Both the position numbers and the translations under genes were made by a program. A stretch of 64,000 bases of DNA, from the NCBI RefSeq assembly GCF_010731895.1, contig NZ_AP022596.1, positions 1,984,001 through 2,048,000 on the forward strand, written 5' to 3'. Shown here piece by piece: positions 61,948-64,000 of this stretch (position 1 is the stretch's first letter; every line of letters begins with the position of its first letter). The DNA comes from Mycolicibacterium helvum (GTDB lineage Bacteria > Actinomycetota > Actinomycetes > Mycobacteriales > Mycobacteriaceae). A model generated the notes under the pieces. That model saw only the letters and a list, made by a program, of their open reading frames with translations, did no database searches and was not told where the DNA came from.

Positions 61948-62650
61948 TCTTGCCCTGCTTCTTCCACTGCTCCTCGGGAGACCAGCCGCGCGACTCGGTG
62001 ATGATCCGCTTGGTGGCCGCCACTGCCAGCGGGCCGTTGGCAGTGATCCGCTCGGCCAGTTCGATCGCGGCCTCCAGCGCATGCCCGGGCTCGGCCACCA
62101 CGTTGACCAAGCCCAGTTCGTGGGCACGTGCGGCCGGCAGGTTCTCACCGGTCAGCGCCAGCTCCATCGCGATCTGGTACGGGATGCGCTGGGGCAGACG
62201 CAGCAGCCCGCCGCCGCCGGCCACCAGGCCACGCTTGACCTCGGGGATGCCGAAAGCGGAGTCGCTGGCGGCCACGATCAAGTCGGTGGCCAGCGCCAGC
62301 TCGGTCCCGCCTGCCAGGGCATAACCCTCGACCGCGGCAATGAGCGGCTTGAGCGGCGGACGCTCGGTGAAGCCGAGGCCGCGCCCCTCGGCCACGACGT
62401 TCTCGCCGCGGGCGAAGGCCTTGAGGTCCATGCCCGCGCAGAACGAACCACCTGCTCCGGTGACGATGCCCACCGACAGCCCGGCGTCGCCGTCGAGCTC
62501 GTCCATCGCGGCAGCAAGACCATTACTGACCGCGGCATTGACGGCGTTCTTGGCTTTGGGCCGGTTGATGGTGATGATCAGGATGCGGCCGCGGCGCTCG
62601 GTGAGGACGGCAGGCTCTTCGGTAACGGCGTTTTCGCTCACGTTTGGCAT
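61859..62650 (-). CDS. echA1: Enoyl-CoA hydratase EchA1
   Basis: The 263-aa crotonase-fold enzyme closely matches Rv0222 (262 aa). The oxyanion-hole motif is S-F-C-A-G-M-D-L-K-A-F and the second G-Y-A-L-A-G-G-T-E-L-A-L-A. The catalytic-region Glu lies in F-G-I-P-E-V-K-R-G-L. It hydrates trans-2-enoyl-CoA in beta-oxidation. It is divergent from the plsC-fadD genes across a 79-nt gap holding a KstR-type operator. Confidence 0.93.
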   Translation of the reverse strand: MPNVSENAVTEEPAVLTERRGRILIITINRPKAKNAVNAAVSNGLAAAMDELDGDAGLSVGIVTGAGGSFCAGMDLKAFARGENVVAEGRGLGFTERPPLKPLIAAVEGYALAGGTELALATDLIVAASDSAFGIPEVKRGLVAGGGGLLRLPQRIPYQIAMELALTGENLPAARAHELGLVNVVAEPGHALEAAIELAERITANGPLAVAATKRIITESRGWSPEEQWKKQGKIMMPVFASNDAREGAVAFAEKRAPNWTGS

Positions 62651-62687
62651 GGTAACGATCGAGGTACAGCGATCGTCGCCAGCCCGG

Positions 62688-62713
62688 TACGATCAAAACT
62701 AGAACACGTTTCA
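62688..62713. promoter_or_regulatory. KstR-type operator and -10 in the echA1/plsC gap
   Basis: Positions 62700-62713 match TNNAACNNGTTNNA at every defined base (core AGAACACGTTTC). TACGAT at 62688-62693 is a plausible -10 for the plsC gene, placing the operator over its transcription start. Confidence 0.6.
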
Positions 62714-62729
62714 ATTCCTAGGAGGATCC

Positions 62730-63536
62730 GTGAGCTCCATCGACGCGGAACGCACCGAATCGGCCAAATGGGATCCGGGCCTGGTGGAAAAGACGATGGG
62801 CGTGCTGCGCCCGTTCCTCAAGCTGTATCACCGCAGTGAGGTCCGCGGGCTGGAGTCGTTCCCGCCCGGCGGCGCACTGGTGGTGTCCAACCACTCCGGC
62901 GGCCTGTTCGCGATGGACGTACCGGTGTTCGCGCTGGGCTTCTATGACCATTTCGGGTACGACCGCCCCGTCTACACCCTGAGCCACGACCTGGTGCTGA
63001 CCGGTCCGACCGCCGGCTTCTTCATCAAGAACGGCTTCATCCGCGCGAATCACGAGAACGCCGACGAGGCGCTGCGTTCCGGCGGCGTGGTGGTGGTCTT
63101 CCCCGGTGGCGACTACGACGTCTACCGGCCGACCCTGGCTCAGAACAAGATCGACTTCGACGGCCGCACCGGCTACGTGCGGGCCGCGATCAACGCCGGC
63201 GTGCCAATCGTGCCCACGGTGGCCATCGGCGGTCAGGAGAGCCAGTTCTACCTCACCCGAGGCACCGGCCTGGCCAAGGCGCTGCGGCTGGACAAGCTGC
63301 TGCGAGCGAAGATCCTGCCCATCTCATTCGGCTTCCCGTTCGGGTTGAGCGCCGTCGTTCCGCTGAACGTCCCGCTGCCCACCAAGATCGTCGTACAGGT
63401 GCTCGAGCCGATCGACATCGCCGAGCAGTTCGGCGAGGACCCCGACATTCATGCCGTCGACGCCTACGTGCGCGGTGTGATGCAGCGGGCGCTCGACGAC
63501 CTGGCCGCGCAGCGCCGCCTGCCGGTGATCGGCTGA
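62730..63536 (+). CDS. PlsC-like lysophospholipid/glycerol-phosphate acyltransferase
   Basis: The 268-aa LPLAT-family protein has the catalytic region V-V-S-N-H-S-G-G-L-F-A-M-D, block II N-G-F-I-R-A-N-H-E-N, block III V-V-V-F-P-G-G-D-Y-D, and block IV V-P-I-V-P-T-V-A-I-G-G. No membrane helix is obvious. AGGAGG 5 nt before GTG 62730 is an ideal ribosome-binding site. It overlaps the following fadD by 1 nt, so an acyl-CoA synthetase and an acyltransferase are made together, suggesting acylation of a lipid or sterol-derived acceptor. Confidence 0.87.
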   Translation: MSSIDAERTESAKWDPGLVEKTMGVLRPFLKLYHRSEVRGLESFPPGGALVVSNHSGGLFAMDVPVFALGFYDHFGYDRPVYTLSHDLVLTGPTAGFFIKNGFIRANHENADEALRSGGVVVVFPGGDYDVYRPTLAQNKIDFDGRTGYVRAAINAGVPIVPTVAIGGQESQFYLTRGTGLAKALRLDKLLRAKILPISFGFPFGLSAVVPLNVPLPTKIVVQVLEPIDIAEQFGEDPDIHAVDAYVRGVMQRALDDLAAQRRLPVIG

Positions 63537-64000
63537 TGGATCTACTGGCCCGGCTGACCTCGGTCGGCGACGCAGTTGTCACGCTGGCCAAGGCCGGCTT
63601 CCTGACCCCGATGCGCCCGGACCGGACGGTGCGGATGGTCGCGGCCGCGCGCGACGAGGGACTGACGATCGCCACCGGGTTCGCGACGGCCGCCGCCCGC
63701 CGCCCGGACAGCCCCGGCCTGATCGACGAGCTGGGCACACTGACCTGGCGCGAGCTCGACGAGCGCGCCCATGCCTTGGCCGCCGCGCTGCAGCAGCTGC
63801 CGGCCGGGACACCCCAAGTGGTCGGCATCATGTGCCGCAACCACCGCGGCTTCGTCGAGTCGCTGATCGCGGCCACCCGCATCGGCGCCGACGTCCTGCT
63901 GCTGAACACCTCGTTCGCCGGACCCGCGCTGGCCGAGGTGGTCAACCGTGAGCAGGCCGACGTCGTCATCTACGACGAGGAGTTCACCGAGTCGGTGGAC
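63536..64000 (+). CDS. Fatty-acyl-CoA/acyl-AMP ligase (FadD2/FadD12-like), C-terminus beyond window
   Basis: 155 codons are visible. The N-terminus (G-F-L-T-P-M-R-P, then A-A-A-R-R-P-D-S-P-G-L-I-D-E-L-G-T-L-T-W-R-E-L) and I-G-A-D-V-L-L-L-N-T-S-F-A-G-P belong to the FadD2/FadD12 branch of acyl-CoA synthetases. The AMP-binding motifs lie beyond the edge. Its ATG overlaps the plsC stop by 1 nt. Confidence 0.85.
   Translation, partial: MDLLARLTSVGDAVVTLAKAGFLTPMRPDRTVRMVAAARDEGLTIATGFATAAARRPDSPGLIDELGTLTWRELDERAHALAAALQQLPAGTPQVVGIMCRNHRGFVESLIAATRIGADVLLLNTSFAGPALAEVVNREQADVVIYDEEFTESVD

Noticed and set aside
1..64000. tRNA, rRNA, insertion sequences, integrases or phage genes
   Set aside because: I looked in all gaps and at the island edges and found no cloverleaf, transposase motif or terminal inverted repeats. 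Small or diverged elements could be missed without a search.

Overview
The window is high-GC actinobacterial DNA from a non-tuberculous Mycobacterium, most likely a rapid-growing Mycolicibacterium. Evidence includes mycobacteria-specific lipid genes (MmpL, PapA, PE-PPE acyltransferase, AftD, FadE5/FadA2/FabG4/HtdX), GTG/TTG starts, leaderless-type promoters and gene blocks in the same order as M. tuberculosis Rv0222-Rv0228 and Rv0236c-Rv0244c.

Layout. (1) 1-17 kb: a trehalose polyphleate (TPP)-type locus. On the minus strand lie a PE-PPE acyltransferase (cut by the window edge), mmpL10 and papA3; divergent from them is an 11-kb bimodular type I PKS whose two AT domains both carry malonyl-type motifs. 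(2) 17-31 kb: fadE5, an alpha/beta hydrolase, fadA2, fabG4-htdX, a TetR regulator, the glycosidase lipoprotein lpqI, a 57-aa DUF2613 protein and aftD. This is the Rv0244c-Rv0236c block, without vapBC24. (3) 31-33.4 kb: php lactonase/phosphotriesterase overlapping an acyl-CoA ligase gene. (4) 33.4-40 kb, accessory island: an HxlR regulator divergent from a four-gene soluble di-iron monooxygenase operon in the order beta, effector, alpha, reductase (group-4 alkene monooxygenase layout). A secreted lipase-fold protein that seems to lack catalytic residues and a rhodanese follow. (5) 40-40.5 kb: gene debris, including a truncated glycosyltransferase. (6) 40.5-50 kb: the Rv0228-Rv0223c block (acyltransferase 3, PgfA/DUF3068, GT-C-like membrane protein, GT4 glycosyltransferase, methyltransferase, aldehyde dehydrogenase), interrupted by an SRPBCC-TetR pair and a DUF1003 gene. 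(7) 50-56 kb: a MaoC hydratase, a second FadE5-like dehydrogenase, an unrecognised 45-aa ORF joined to a TetR gene, and a PGRS repeat protein with a Sec-type signal instead of a PE domain. (8) 56-64 kb: a DHFR-like reductase, an operon of a double-hotdog thioesterase and two acyl-CoA dehydrogenases, a LysR/EamA pair, echA1, and a PlsC-like acyltransferase with an acyl-CoA synthetase cut by the window edge.

Taken together, most of the window concerns acyl-CoA metabolism and outer-envelope glycolipids. The sequence also shows several palindromic operators that can be paired with nearby regulators: TTAC-N6-GTAA before fadE5 and between fadA2 and fabG4, a 17-bp palindrome in the HxlR/monooxygenase gap, a 22-bp palindrome over the SRPBCC start codon, two different palindromes between fadE and tetR, and KstR-like sites near echA1/plsC and before the aldehyde dehydrogenase. 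All functional calls come from reading motifs and remembered family features. No searches were run.
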